From: Acidobacteriota bacterium
GTDB taxonomy: Bacteria; Acidobacteriota; Terriglobia; UBA7540
Direction: 5' to 3'
NCBI GenBank assembly: GCA_021789565.1
Contig: JAJYJL010000363.1
Coordinates: forward strand, 1-7,465
DNA length: 7,465 nt
The notes under the pieces are model-generated. The model worked only from the letters and a program-made list of their open reading frames with translations, made no database searches and was not told the DNA's origin. The translations under genes were made by a program, and so were the position numbers. Positions 1-6,772 of the stretch are shown piece by piece. The stretch's first letter is position 1; each line of letters opens with the position of its first letter.

Positions 1-11
1 ACGTAGAAGTG
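1..11 (+). repeat. Left terminal inverted repeat of the IS (inner part)
   Basis: ACGTAGAAGTG pairs, inverted, with 1815-1825 with two mismatches. The outer roughly nine bases of this repeat would lie before the window. Confidence 0.6.
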
Positions 12-29
12 GCGCTTTGAATGATTTGG

Positions 30-59
30 TTGACAGGAGACCCCTTCTTAATGTATTAT
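30..59 (+). promoter_or_regulatory. Sigma-70-like promoter of the IS
   Basis: A perfect -35 box TTGACA (30-35) is followed after 18 nt by a -10-like TATTAT (54-59). It is placed immediately inside the left end and reads into the two IS ORFs. A consensus Shine-Dalgarno AAGGAGGT (72-79) follows, so transcription and translation signals are both strong, which is unusual for a transposable element. Confidence 0.65.
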
Positions 60-83
60 ATACTCTAAGACAAGGAGGTCCTC

Positions 84-491
84 ATGCCCGAGTCACTTCC
101 CGCTCTGGAGAAAGACCGCTCTGCGGTGGTGCGCCAAATCACGCAACTGGGCGATTTCCGTCCCGGCTCCATTCGCGGGGTCATGGGGCGCTGTAGCAAG
201 CCCAACTGCCACTGTGCGAAGGCCGGCGATCCGGGCCATGGACCCAACTTTCGCCTGACCGCGAAGGTGGACGGCAAGACCGTGGCGGAAACCTTGAGCA
301 GCCCCGCCGCGCTGCGCAAAGCGCAACGGGAGGTGGACGAATTCCGGCGATTCCAAAGACTCAGCGCCGAGCTGACCGCGGTGAACGAAAAGATTTGCCG
401 TCTGCGGTCGGTGGAGGAAGAGGCAGGGACGTGGACGGCGGAGGAAAAAAAACGGCTGCTACCCTCCATCAGGAGATGGCGAGGGAAATAG
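84..491 (+). CDS. DUF6788-like small protein of ISKra4-type element
   Basis: This 135-residue protein is the first ORF of the IS. Proteins of this type (DUF6788, from memory) are commonly found directly upstream of ISKra4 transposases; their exact role is not established to my knowledge. A CxxxxCxC knuckle (Cys37, Cys42, Cys44) with His52 close by suggests a small zinc-binding, probably nucleic-acid-binding, module. The second half is a charged helix (about residues 75-125) that could be a coiled coil for dimerisation or contact with the transposase. The ATG at 84 is chosen because a perfect Shine-Dalgarno AAGGAGGT (72-79) lies five bases upstream of it, counted from GGAGG. The ORF overlaps the transposase ORF, which lies in the -1 frame, and carries an A8 run at codons 121-123. 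The product may therefore also be the N-terminal part of a frameshifted fusion of about 575 residues. Confidence 0.8.
   Translation: MPESLPALEKDRSAVVRQITQLGDFRPGSIRGVMGRCSKPNCHCAKAGDPGHGPNFRLTAKVDGKTVAETLSSPAALRKAQREVDEFRRFQRLSAELTAVNEKICRLRSVEEEAGTWTAEEKKRLLPSIRRWRGK
446..452 (+). promoter_or_regulatory. Candidate -1 ribosomal frameshift site (A_AAA_AAA)
   Basis: An A8 run covers 445-452. In the frame of the first ORF it reads GAA AAA AAA CGG, so a heptamer A_AAA_AAA sits in the exact phase for tandem slippage. A -1 shift here leads directly into the open transposase frame (ACG GCT GCT ...). A Shine-Dalgarno-like GGAGG (440-444) abuts the run and another (413-417) lies further upstream. Internal Shine-Dalgarno elements stimulate frameshifting at some bacterial sites, but this spacing is not optimal. 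Transcriptional slippage on the A8 run is an alternative. Confidence 0.5.
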
Positions 492-1810
492 ATCAGCTCC
501 TGGGCCGGGTCTTTGCTCAGCGTCGCAAAAACGGCCGCACCGATCTGGAAGCGGTGGAGACGGCGTTGCGGTCGGCCCTGCATCGGGCCGGGGCCGCCGC
601 CCTGACCGAACTGCTGCAATTCCCGGCCCCGGTGGCCGACCAGCGCACCCTGCCGTGTTCTTGCGGCCAGCGGGCGCACTACCGCGAGTTGCGCTCCAAG
701 CCCGTGCTGACGGCGGTGGGCGCGGTGGAAGTGTCGCGTCCCTATGATCGGTGCGCCCACTGTCAGCAGGGGCAGTTCCCCGTCGATCGAGAACTGGACA
801 TTGAAAACACAGAATTCTCTCCCGGGGTGCGCCGCATGCAGGCGATGGTGGGTCAGGAGGCCCCCTTCGATCAGGGCCGCGAACAGATGAAAGTTCTGGC
901 CGGCTTGGAGGTGACCGCGAAATCCGTGGAGCGGACGGCGGAGGGCGTCGGCGCCGAGATCGCTCAGCGCGAGCAAGGGACGATCCAGAAAGCCCTGCCG
1001 TTGGACCTGCCCGTCGTCGCTGGCGAGCCGATCCCCATCCTGTATGTGCAAATGGACGGGACGGGAGTTCCGGTGGTGAAGAAGGAGACGGTGGGCCGGC
1101 AAGGCAAGGTGGACGGCCAAGCGGCCCATACCCGCGAAGCCAAGTTGGGATGCGTGTTCACCCAGGCGAGGTGGGATCAGGAGGGCTACCCGATCCGCGA
1201 TCCGGATTCCACCTCCTATACCGGCGCCATCGAGTGCGCGGAAGAGTTTGGCCGGCGCCTTTATGCGGAAGCCTGCAAGCGGGGTTGGAGCCGCGCCCAG
1301 AAGAAGGTGGTGATGGGCGACGGCGCCGAATGGATCTGGAATCTGGCCGCCGAGCACTTTCCGGGCGCCATTCAAATTGTCGACATCTACCACGCCCGCC
1401 AGCATCTATGGGAGTTGGCGCGCGCTCTATACCCCAACGACGCGGCCCAGCAGAAAGCCTGGATGAAGTTTCATCAGAAGGGGCTGCTGGATAAAGGAAA
1501 GATCCCCAAGCTGGTCCGCGCCTTGCGCGCTATCGAATCGGGCAGCCCCCCAGTCGCGGAAAAGATCCGCACCGAGACGGCCTACTTTGAAAGGAACGCA
1601 GAGCGCATGCGCTATCCTGCGTTTCGCCGCCAACACCTGTTTGTCGGCTCGGGCGTCATCGAAGCGAGCTGCAAGACGGTGATCGCCTCTCGCCTCAAAC
1701 GCTCGGGAATGTTCTGGACCGTTCGGGGAGCCAACGCCATCCTCGCCCTCCGCTGCTGCTACCTCAATGGCCGCTTCGAGGATTACTGGGCGGGTCGCCG
1801 GGCAGCCTGA
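476..1810 (+). CDS. ISKra4-type DDE transposase
   Basis: This 444-residue protein, counted from the ATG at 476, catalyses strand cleavage and transfer of the element. Near the N-terminus is a zinc-ribbon-like pair of motifs, CSC (61-63) and CAHC (93-96), probably for DNA binding. The catalytic core shows family-typical blocks: VQMDGTG (Asp194), MGDGAEWIW (Asp282), IVDIYHARQHLWE (Asp303) and GSGVIEASCK (Glu396). The Asp194, Asp282 or Asp303, and Glu396 set is the probable DDE triad. The frame is open back to a TTG at 395. I favour either ATG 476 (translationally coupled to the first ORF, whose stop is at 489-491) or a -1 frameshift fusion entering at 452. ATG 476 has AGGAG directly touching it with no spacing, so it is a poor independent start. 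The C-terminus ends 24 nt before the inferred right end of the element. There is no internal stop or visible damage. Confidence 0.9.
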   Translation: MAREIDQLLGRVFAQRRKNGRTDLEAVETALRSALHRAGAAALTELLQFPAPVADQRTLPCSCGQRAHYRELRSKPVLTAVGAVEVSRPYDRCAHCQQGQFPVDRELDIENTEFSPGVRRMQAMVGQEAPFDQGREQMKVLAGLEVTAKSVERTAEGVGAEIAQREQGTIQKALPLDLPVVAGEPIPILYVQMDGTGVPVVKKETVGRQGKVDGQAAHTREAKLGCVFTQARWDQEGYPIRDPDSTSYTGAIECAEEFGRRLYAEACKRGWSRAQKKVVMGDGAEWIWNLAAEHFPGAIQIVDIYHARQHLWELARALYPNDAAQQKAWMKFHQKGLLDKGKIPKLVRALRAIESGSPPVAEKIRTETAYFERNAERMRYPAFRRQHLFVGSGVIEASCKTVIASRLKRSGMFWTVRGANAILALRCCYLNGRFEDYWAGRRAA

Positions 1811-1814
1811 CTCT

Positions 1815-1834
1815 CACTTTTATGTCGCACACCC
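1815..1834 (-). repeat. Right terminal inverted repeat of the IS
   Basis: Read on the minus strand, this begins GGGTGTGCG and continues ACATAAAAGTG, which matches window bases 1-11 at 9 of 11 positions. It lies 5-24 nt after the transposase stop codon, the usual place for an IS end. Confidence 0.6.
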
Positions 1835-1856
1835 GGCACCGACAGGCAGGCACCGA
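1835..1856. repeat. Short direct repeat GGCACCGA flanking the IS right end
   Basis: GGCACCGA occurs at 1835-1842, immediately outside the inferred IS end, and again at 1849-1856. If the element duplicates 8 bp on insertion, as I recall for related elements, the first copy would be the target duplication. The partner copy needed to prove this is left of the window. The tandem copy may be chance. Confidence 0.35.
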
Positions 1857-1866
1857 TGGATGGACC

Positions 1867-1896
1867 AAAAAGAAAAGGACGCGATAAATACCGCGT
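1867..1896 (-). terminator. Rho-independent terminator of the three-gene operon
   Basis: On the minus strand ACGCGGT and ATCGCGT (within 1879-1896) form a seven-pair stem with one G-U pair and a four-base loop. It is followed after CC by a T-rich tract TTTTCTTTTT (1876-1867). It lies about 150 nt after the stop of the coiled-coil gene and just outside the IS. The plus strand lacks a T tract, so it is oriented to stop the minus-strand operon only; transcripts leaving the IS would not be stopped here. The 1897-2045 stretch between it and the gene shows nothing else I can support. Confidence 0.7.
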
Positions 1897-2045
1897 TAAG
1901 GAAGGGTCAGCGGTAGTCGCCTCTTGCCTGAAGACTCTGCCCTGCGCCATGTGGTGTGAGCCGCGATTTGTCCTGGGAAACACAACCAGATATACAGTGT
2001 GGGCATGCAACTATGGCTGGACGCTGATGAGGGAACAGGGATTAC

Positions 2046-2849
2046 TTACATCTTCGCAAGCCTTTTTTCCAGTTGGAAGGCCTTTGCATTGAGTTCACTC
2101 AGATGCTGGAGATCATTATCAGTAAGGGAGATGGCGTTTTGGATCTGGTCCAGTGCCTGGCCGCTGAACGCGCCGGAATTCTGCCCGCGGCTTGAGTCCA
2201 TCATGCCGCTCATCGTACGGAATTGGCTGGTGAGATCACGATACCGATTGGCAATGGACGTCAGATAAGACTCCCGGCGCCGGTCCAGATCCTGAAGGCG
2301 ATCCAGGATGTGTTTTTGTTCCGCGACGCGTGTGGCCCCTTTGTTGCTTTCAGCCTGCAGTTCGTCATTGGTCTTTTGTAGCGAGGCGATGCGCTGGCGG
2401 AAACTTTGAAGGTCTGCCTGCGCAGAATCGAGTTCTTTCTGCACCTGGTCGAGGCGGCCCTGGAGCCTGGTTTGCATTTGCTGAAAGCTCCGGTTGGAAG
2501 TTTCCGCCGCTTTCTGGTTTTCATCTTTGGAAGCGGAAAGGTCCTGCTGGAGTTGGGTAATGCTGCCCTGCGCGGTTTTCAATTTTTCGGTCAGTTGTTG
2601 AATGGTTGCATCTCGCGCTTTTATTTTGGCTTCGAGGTCGGGTGCGGGCTTCGGAGGCTGGCGGAGCGCGGCGGAAAGCCGAATCTGGCTTTGCCGGAGG
2701 GCTTCCTGGGTTTTCCGCAACGACAGCAAGGCTGCGTCCCGCTGCTGGCGCACATCTGCAACCTTTTGGGATTGGTGGAGGATGACGACCGCAGTAGCCA
2801 CAAGAGCGATCCCCAGGACCGACACCACGGTAATGTTCAGGCGGCGCAT
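2046..2849 (-). CDS. Inner-membrane-anchored periplasmic coiled-coil protein
   Basis: I do not recognise a named family. The 267-residue protein has two arginines at positions 2-3 followed by a hydrophobic segment (about 7-24) with no lipobox or obvious cleavage site. It is therefore probably an uncleaved anchor with the rest in the periplasm. Residues 26-64 and 71-192 are rich in Gln, Lys, Glu, Leu and Arg in heptad-like spacing, interrupted by a proline hinge PPKPAP (65-70). The second coil is long enough to reach far across the periplasm. A separate helical tail (193-267) contains a flexible Gly/Ser/Gln-rich stretch at 220-231. There are no cysteines. The ATG at 2849 is preferred over one 23 codons upstream, because it starts the anchor cleanly and the longer form would overlap the VWA gene. 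A GGAG lies 13 nt before it, overlapping the VWA stop region. The gap to the VWA gene is 10 nt, so this is the last gene of the operon. It may be a tether or spacer for its operon partners, but that is inference. Confidence 0.8.
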   Translation of the reverse strand: MRRLNITVVSVLGIALVATAVVILHQSQKVADVRQQRDAALLSLRKTQEALRQSQIRLSAALRQPPKPAPDLEAKIKARDATIQQLTEKLKTAQGSITQLQQDLSASKDENQKAAETSNRSFQQMQTRLQGRLDQVQKELDSAQADLQSFRQRIASLQKTNDELQAESNKGATRVAEQKHILDRLQDLDRRRESYLTSIANRYRDLTSQFRTMSGMMDSSRGQNSGAFSGQALDQIQNAISLTDNDLQHLSELNAKAFQLEKRLAKM

Positions 2850-2859
2850 GGGGTATATC

Positions 2860-3801
2860 TTACTCCACTTTAGGGCGAAAATGGGGGCGCCAGGAAAGTT
2901 GCAGCCCTCCGCTTCCACACGAAGCTTTCAGGCCGACTTGCAGGTCGTGGTTTTCTTTGGGCGGAACAGCCAGAATGAGGTCCCACACACTCGTGATCCT
3001 GGCGAAGGTTTCGGAGATGGCCTGTGGGATTTCGGGAATGGAGCGGCAAATCACCGTCATGCCGCCTGTATTCCTCGACAGAGTATCCAACCCATTTTGA
3101 TAGGCTAGATCGAGGCTGTCGTCACGGTAATGGAGGTGGACCACGAATAAGGGCGCCTCCAACGACCTGAGATGCCGATCCAGCTTCGAGATCTTTTCAT
3201 TAACCAGCACATCTCGAAAACGCCGGCTGAGGTCGTGCGTGTCACTGGGATTGATAACGGGATCAGTGTAGTCCTCCCGGTAGCTATAGATGCTTCCGTC
3301 CGTAATATAAAGTACCGAGACGCGCACTGGTGACATGCGAATCATGGCGTCAGCCAGTGTGAGCGACGCGCGGACCGTTTCGAGCAAGCCTGGAGTGCCA
3401 CTACTGGAAAGGGAGGTTATGATATCCTCCACCTTCTGCCGGTCTGGAGTGGGGTCAACCAGAACATGCAACCCGTCCTGGGCCCTCAATACGCCAATCC
3501 AAACATTCTTGGGGAGCTTGGCAATGTTGCTGATGACGGCTTGCTCGGCGTCATCGATACGGGAAATGTCACCGGTAAGATCAAACACGACCAGGATAAT
3601 CTGGTCACTGTTTGGAGCCAGCTTCTTACTGACTTTCACCGGCTTGCCATCGAGTGTCGGGTCGAAGGTGGGACTCTTTGTGCATTCGCCATGATCAATC
3701 CACGCGGGAATGGAAAATGTGTGTGAATTCTGCGCTTGCCCAAGTGCGGCGCTAAAAGCGCTGAAGAGAAGCAAGATGAGTGTGCAGAGGGTGATTCGCA
3801 T
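2860..3801 (-). CDS. Secreted VWFA-related domain protein
   Basis: This 313-residue exported protein has a signal peptide (1 to about 21, cleavage probably after ALG) and a von Willebrand factor A fold, the type annotated as 'VWFA-related' and abundant in Acidobacteriota. VWA domains usually bind protein partners through a metal-ion site (MIDAS). Here the first motif is D74-L-T76-G-D78 rather than DxSxS, with a later Thr136 in SGTPG and Asp168-Gly in YITDGS. The site is therefore altered but could still hold a metal. A short beta-rich segment (28-65) precedes the VWA core, and a tail (about 270-313) follows it, with Cys295 and Cys252 as possible disulfide partners; Cys40 is also in the mature part. 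The ATG overlaps the stop of the barrel gene by one base (TGATG) and has no good Shine-Dalgarno, which points to translational coupling. It is probably a periplasmic adaptor for its operon partners, by inference. Confidence 0.85.
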   Translation of the reverse strand: MRITLCTLILLLFSAFSAALGQAQNSHTFSIPAWIDHGECTKSPTFDPTLDGKPVKVSKKLAPNSDQIILVVFDLTGDISRIDDAEQAVISNIAKLPKNVWIGVLRAQDGLHVLVDPTPDRQKVEDIITSLSSSGTPGLLETVRASLTLADAMIRMSPVRVSVLYITDGSIYSYREDYTDPVINPSDTHDLSRRFRDVLVNEKISKLDRHLRSLEAPLFVVHLHYRDDSLDLAYQNGLDTLSRNTGGMTVICRSIPEIPQAISETFARITSVWDLILAVPPKENHDLQVGLKASCGSGGLQLSWRPHFRPKVE

Positions 3802-6596
3802 CAGAAACTCAAAATCAGACCAAGCTGGATAACACGTCCACCCTGGGAGCCAATAATCCTCCCAGCATCAATGTTCGGTGCGCTTGCCGGACCGATGGTT
3901 GTATCGGGATAATTCCAGTTGGCATGGTTGGTGAAGTTAAAGGCGGTAACGTTAAAGTCCAGAGAAGTGGCCCCGACCGGCATCCGCTTGTCCACGCTGA
4001 CGTCAAGGCTGTTCCGGCCCGGGCCCAACAGATTGGCCATCGTCCTCGGACCCTCTCCCAGCGTGAAATTCGGCGGCTGCGCAAAGGCTGCGGGATTGAA
4101 CCATTGATCGGGGCCTGGGTTCTGAACGTGCGGATCCACGCCGGGTACGACGTTAACATAGAGGTTGGAAATCAGGTTGCCCGTGTTGTTGAATTCGGGC
4201 CGCATGGCGAGGGGCCTCCCGTCGTTCCAGTATGCCATGCCGCTGACGGACCATCCGCTGACGATCGGGCGCCCCCAGCCGGCCAAATCGAGCAGAGGTT
4301 TTCCAGGGCCGAAGGGCAAGTCGTAGATATAGCTGAGTTGAAGGTACTGCGGTGTGTTGTAGGCTGTTGCCGACCAGTCATTACTCAGGTTAATTAAGTC
4401 CTGATTGCCGTAGGGCCCTGAATAATTGTCGTACTGGCTGGAGTATTCGTAAGTGGCGGAGAATGACAAGCCGTAGGACTCGCGCTTCTGAACCTGGATG
4501 TACCCGGCCTTGCGCTGGTAGCGGCCGGCAGGGTAAAGACCGTAAAGTTCAAAGCCTCTAAATTGGGGATAGGGCTGCAGCGAGAGTCGAAATGCTTCAT
4601 CATTAAGCTCGTCGCGATAACTCAGATAACGCGGATTGATCGCATTGGGGGAGGTGGCGCTGTTACCGACCAGGATGTCTCTGCCCGCGCTATAGCCTGT
4701 TCCCACTGTGATCTCCATTGAAAAGGGCATCCGGCGCTCGATTGATAGTGATGCAGACCGGTAAATGGGCGCCCTGCCCGTCATATCCACATAATCGGCA
4801 ACCGTATTATCGGCCGCGGACGGGCTGAGATCCGGCAGGGGCACGGCCAGGGGCGGAATGCCGCCCGCCAGGTTGATTGCCGGGGACAATTGCGCATTTG
4901 CAGAGGTAAAGGTCTGCCGGGCATTGAATCCCTGGGTACCCCATTGCCCGTTGTAGATCGGCATGTGGCCGTGCCAGTGTTGGAAGGAGGCACGAATGCC
5001 GGTTTTGGAACCACCATTCGGGTTCCATGCCAGGCCCAGCGTATAGTCGAGATCGTCGCTGGCAGGCCGCAGACCTCGCGGGATGGGGCCGCGGTCGGCG
5101 AAGACAAGTGCTCCATAATGAAGAGTCGCGGGATCAAGTACCCATGGATCGATCGTGCTTTGCCGGTCATATTTTTCCACCCGGGGTGTATGGCGCTTGA
5201 AGTTAAGGTCAAGGCTCATCGTAAGGGTTTTTGAGAACTGGTACTTGTCGCCACCGGAAATCGACTGATAGGAATTGCGAAAATATGAGGGGGCCGTAAT
5301 GACGGTATGTTCTGCGTACTGCGGGAGACCAAGGAGAAAGCTGGCAAAGGAATCTCCCGTGTTGACGATACCAGGCAGACTTGTCAATCCCGTGGAGAAC
5401 TGGAAATATCCCGACGGGTATTGTGGTGTGTAGGAGTTCACCTGATACTGGTCGGCCTTGAAGGTCATCTGGAGTGAATGCTTTCCCTGCTGTGTGGAAA
5501 TCGAATCCTGCACCTCCACCGTATTGTGGGAATTGTGTGAATTGGGAAAACCTGTGCCCATGGAAAGATAAGTATCAGCCATTTGATAGACGGGGAAGGG
5601 AGCCGTTTCACTGCTACCGGCCTGCGTAACGCTGGATTCGGCGGTTAAATTGACAGCATTCACGGTCTTTGAAGTGGCGGTAAAGATGTAGCCGATTTCG
5701 GCGCGCCACCGTGAATAATGCTGGTCCGGAGCGGTGGGACTTGCATAGTTGGGAAAGTATTTGGGAGCGGTGACGAATCCGTTGGAGATAGCTGTCTGAA
5801 AACTCAGCCGGTGCCGGGTGCCGATGGACTGATCGACCCGTGCGATGATACCATCTGCGGTGTCATACTGCGGCGCGTTGACAAAGTAGTTATTTTGGAA
5901 GAAGGGTCCAACGTGCGCGTTGGGCAAGGGATAGTATGACAGCGCCTGCTGGACTTTCGGCGCCAGCCGGTCGGCCGGGATAATGTTGCCCGGAAATGGC
6001 GACCGCAGATACTGAAGGTTGCTGGTCGTTACGGGAAGAGAAGGATCATAAGCCGGATTCGGCGTTGTTGACGCCAGATCATAAATAATAAGCGGGTTGC
6101 CGGCCTGGTTCACCGTTCTTGAAAAATCCCCGTTGCGTTGGGCTGCCGTGGGGATAGTGTGCAACGAGGCGCGAGAAATGGTTTCGCGCACTCCTTCAAA
6201 CGACAGCGTGAAAAAGGTATTCTGCGGATTATTGACCACGTGAGGGATAATCACCGGCCCGGAAATGTTGAACCCGAACTGATTGCGGTGAAGCGGGGAC
6301 TTTGTTCCACCGTTCTGATTGACTTCGTGAGGTATGGCGTCGAGCGAGTCGTTCCGAAAATATTCATAAATGCGCCCATGCCATTGCATCCTGGGGCCAA
6401 AGCGCTTCTGTGCAGACGGCGGACTGTTGGGCCGAATGCCCCATTTGCCCGTCAGAACCTTGAACTCCTCTGTTGCGCGATTGAGTGGCGACGTTTGGCC
6501 AGCGGGCTTTTCAGGATTCTTTGTGGTACCAGATGACGAATACGCAGTAGGAAGGCCTATGATGAGCCCCAGAAGGGCGCAGACGAAAATCTTCAT
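3801..6596 (-). CDS. Plug-reduced Oar/TonB-receptor-type outer-membrane barrel
   Basis: This 931-residue outer-membrane protein has a signal peptide (1 to about 20, MKIF start, cleavage near AYS) and a low-complexity linker. At EEFKV (43-47) it joins the part of Oar-like receptors that normally follows the plug. Family marks include WHGRIYEYFRND (72-83), RNQFGFNISGP (104-114), FEGVRE (133-138) and a C-terminal LGLILSF ending in Phe, the signal for barrel insertion. Members of this family are usually clearly longer and begin with a carboxypeptidase-regulatory/Cna-B-like domain and a full plug. Both are absent here apart from the last plug strands, and I see no TonB box. Known relatives are thought to move large substrates across the outer membrane. 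The ATG at 6596 gives a clean signal peptide; a start 17 codons upstream would lie in the promoter. Only a weak GAG ribosome site precedes it. It is the first gene of the operon with the VWA and coiled-coil genes. Lacking a plug, it may be an open or partner-gated pore, or a surface scaffold. Confidence 0.85.
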   Translation of the reverse strand: MKIFVCALLGLIIGLPTAYSSSGTTKNPEKPAGQTSPLNRATEEFKVLTGKWGIRPNSPPSAQKRFGPRMQWHGRIYEYFRNDSLDAIPHEVNQNGGTKSPLHRNQFGFNISGPVIIPHVVNNPQNTFFTLSFEGVRETISRASLHTIPTAAQRNGDFSRTVNQAGNPLIIYDLASTTPNPAYDPSLPVTTSNLQYLRSPFPGNIIPADRLAPKVQQALSYYPLPNAHVGPFFQNNYFVNAPQYDTADGIIARVDQSIGTRHRLSFQTAISNGFVTAPKYFPNYASPTAPDQHYSRWRAEIGYIFTATSKTVNAVNLTAESSVTQAGSSETAPFPVYQMADTYLSMGTGFPNSHNSHNTVEVQDSISTQQGKHSLQMTFKADQYQVNSYTPQYPSGYFQFSTGLTSLPGIVNTGDSFASFLLGLPQYAEHTVITAPSYFRNSYQSISGGDKYQFSKTLTMSLDLNFKRHTPRVEKYDRQSTIDPWVLDPATLHYGALVFADRGPIPRGLRPASDDLDYTLGLAWNPNGGSKTGIRASFQHWHGHMPIYNGQWGTQGFNARQTFTSANAQLSPAINLAGGIPPLAVPLPDLSPSAADNTVADYVDMTGRAPIYRSASLSIERRMPFSMEITVGTGYSAGRDILVGNSATSPNAINPRYLSYRDELNDEAFRLSLQPYPQFRGFELYGLYPAGRYQRKAGYIQVQKRESYGLSFSATYEYSSQYDNYSGPYGNQDLINLSNDWSATAYNTPQYLQLSYIYDLPFGPGKPLLDLAGWGRPIVSGWSVSGMAYWNDGRPLAMRPEFNNTGNLISNLYVNVVPGVDPHVQNPGPDQWFNPAAFAQPPNFTLGEGPRTMANLLGPGRNSLDVSVDKRMPVGATSLDFNVTAFNFTNHANWNYPDTTIGPASAPNIDAGRIIGSQGGRVIQLGLILSF

Positions 6597-6617
6597 TTCG
6601 GGCTCGCACAAATAAAA

Positions 6618-6647
6618 ATTATATACCTCCTTGCGTTGTTGTGACAA
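6618..6647 (-). promoter_or_regulatory. Sigma-70-like promoter of the barrel-VWA-coiled-coil operon
   Basis: On the minus strand TTGTCA (6647-6642) and a perfect TATAAT (6623-6618) are 18 nt apart. Transcription would start near 6611, giving a leader of only about 15 nt before the ATG at 6596. A strong Shine-Dalgarno-like AAGGAGG (6632-6626) falls inside the promoter spacer and is too far from the ATG to serve it. If a start upstream of this promoter were used, that site would become part of a transcript, but no suitably spaced ATG, GTG or TTG codon follows it. An imperfectly understood inverted repeat, GTTGT and ACAAC (6635-6648), overlaps the -35 box. Confidence 0.6.
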
Positions 6648-6772
6648 CCCTCCGGCGAGGTCGCCGTTGGGAGATTTTTGAAGGATGACGTTGCGGCGCG
6701 GTTACGATTGACGATATTGGCGCGTGCTAAGACCGATAGCAAATCGGATGCTGCGCTTACTCTGAATTGGGC

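Larger units (their letters stand above)
1..1834 (+). mobile_element. ISKra4-type insertion sequence, left end cut by window
   Basis: The element contains a promoter, a DUF6788-like small ORF and a DDE transposase of the ISKra4 type, flanked by matching inverted ends. Bases 1-11 (ACGTAGAAGTG) match the reverse complement of 1815-1825 (ACATAAAAGTG) at 9 of 11 positions. On the right side nine more bases follow, ending in ACACCC at 1834, so the element would begin with GGGTGTGCG or similar just upstream of base 1. Ends starting with GGG fit what I recall of this family. Total length would be about 1.84 kb. Both ORFs look intact, so the copy may be active. The right boundary at 1834 is inferred from the GGG rule and was not confirmed by a visible target duplication, because the left flank is outside the window. 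Confidence 0.8.

Noticed and set aside
65..1405. Long open frame of 446 codons on the minus strand opposite the transposase
   Set aside because: It is antisense to a well-supported transposase with recognised catalytic motifs, its composition is typical of a GC-rich shadow frame, and it matches no family I know.
1150..1494. Second plus-strand ORF of 114 codons inside the transposase
   Set aside because: It is an out-of-frame shadow lying wholly within the catalytic core of the transposase.
1856..2092. Plus-strand 78-codon ORF after the IS
   Set aside because: It spans the minus-strand terminator and runs into the coiled-coil gene, lacks a ribosome site and has no recognisable features.
2850..2918. 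Upstream ATG extending the coiled-coil protein by 23 residues
   Set aside because: The extension overlaps the end of the VWA gene and places residues of no signal-like character before a clean membrane anchor starting at 2849.
6597..6647. Upstream ATG extending the barrel protein by 17 residues
   Set aside because: The extension would bury the signal peptide behind a polar, charged segment and overlaps a good promoter; the ATG at 6596 gives a normal signal peptide.
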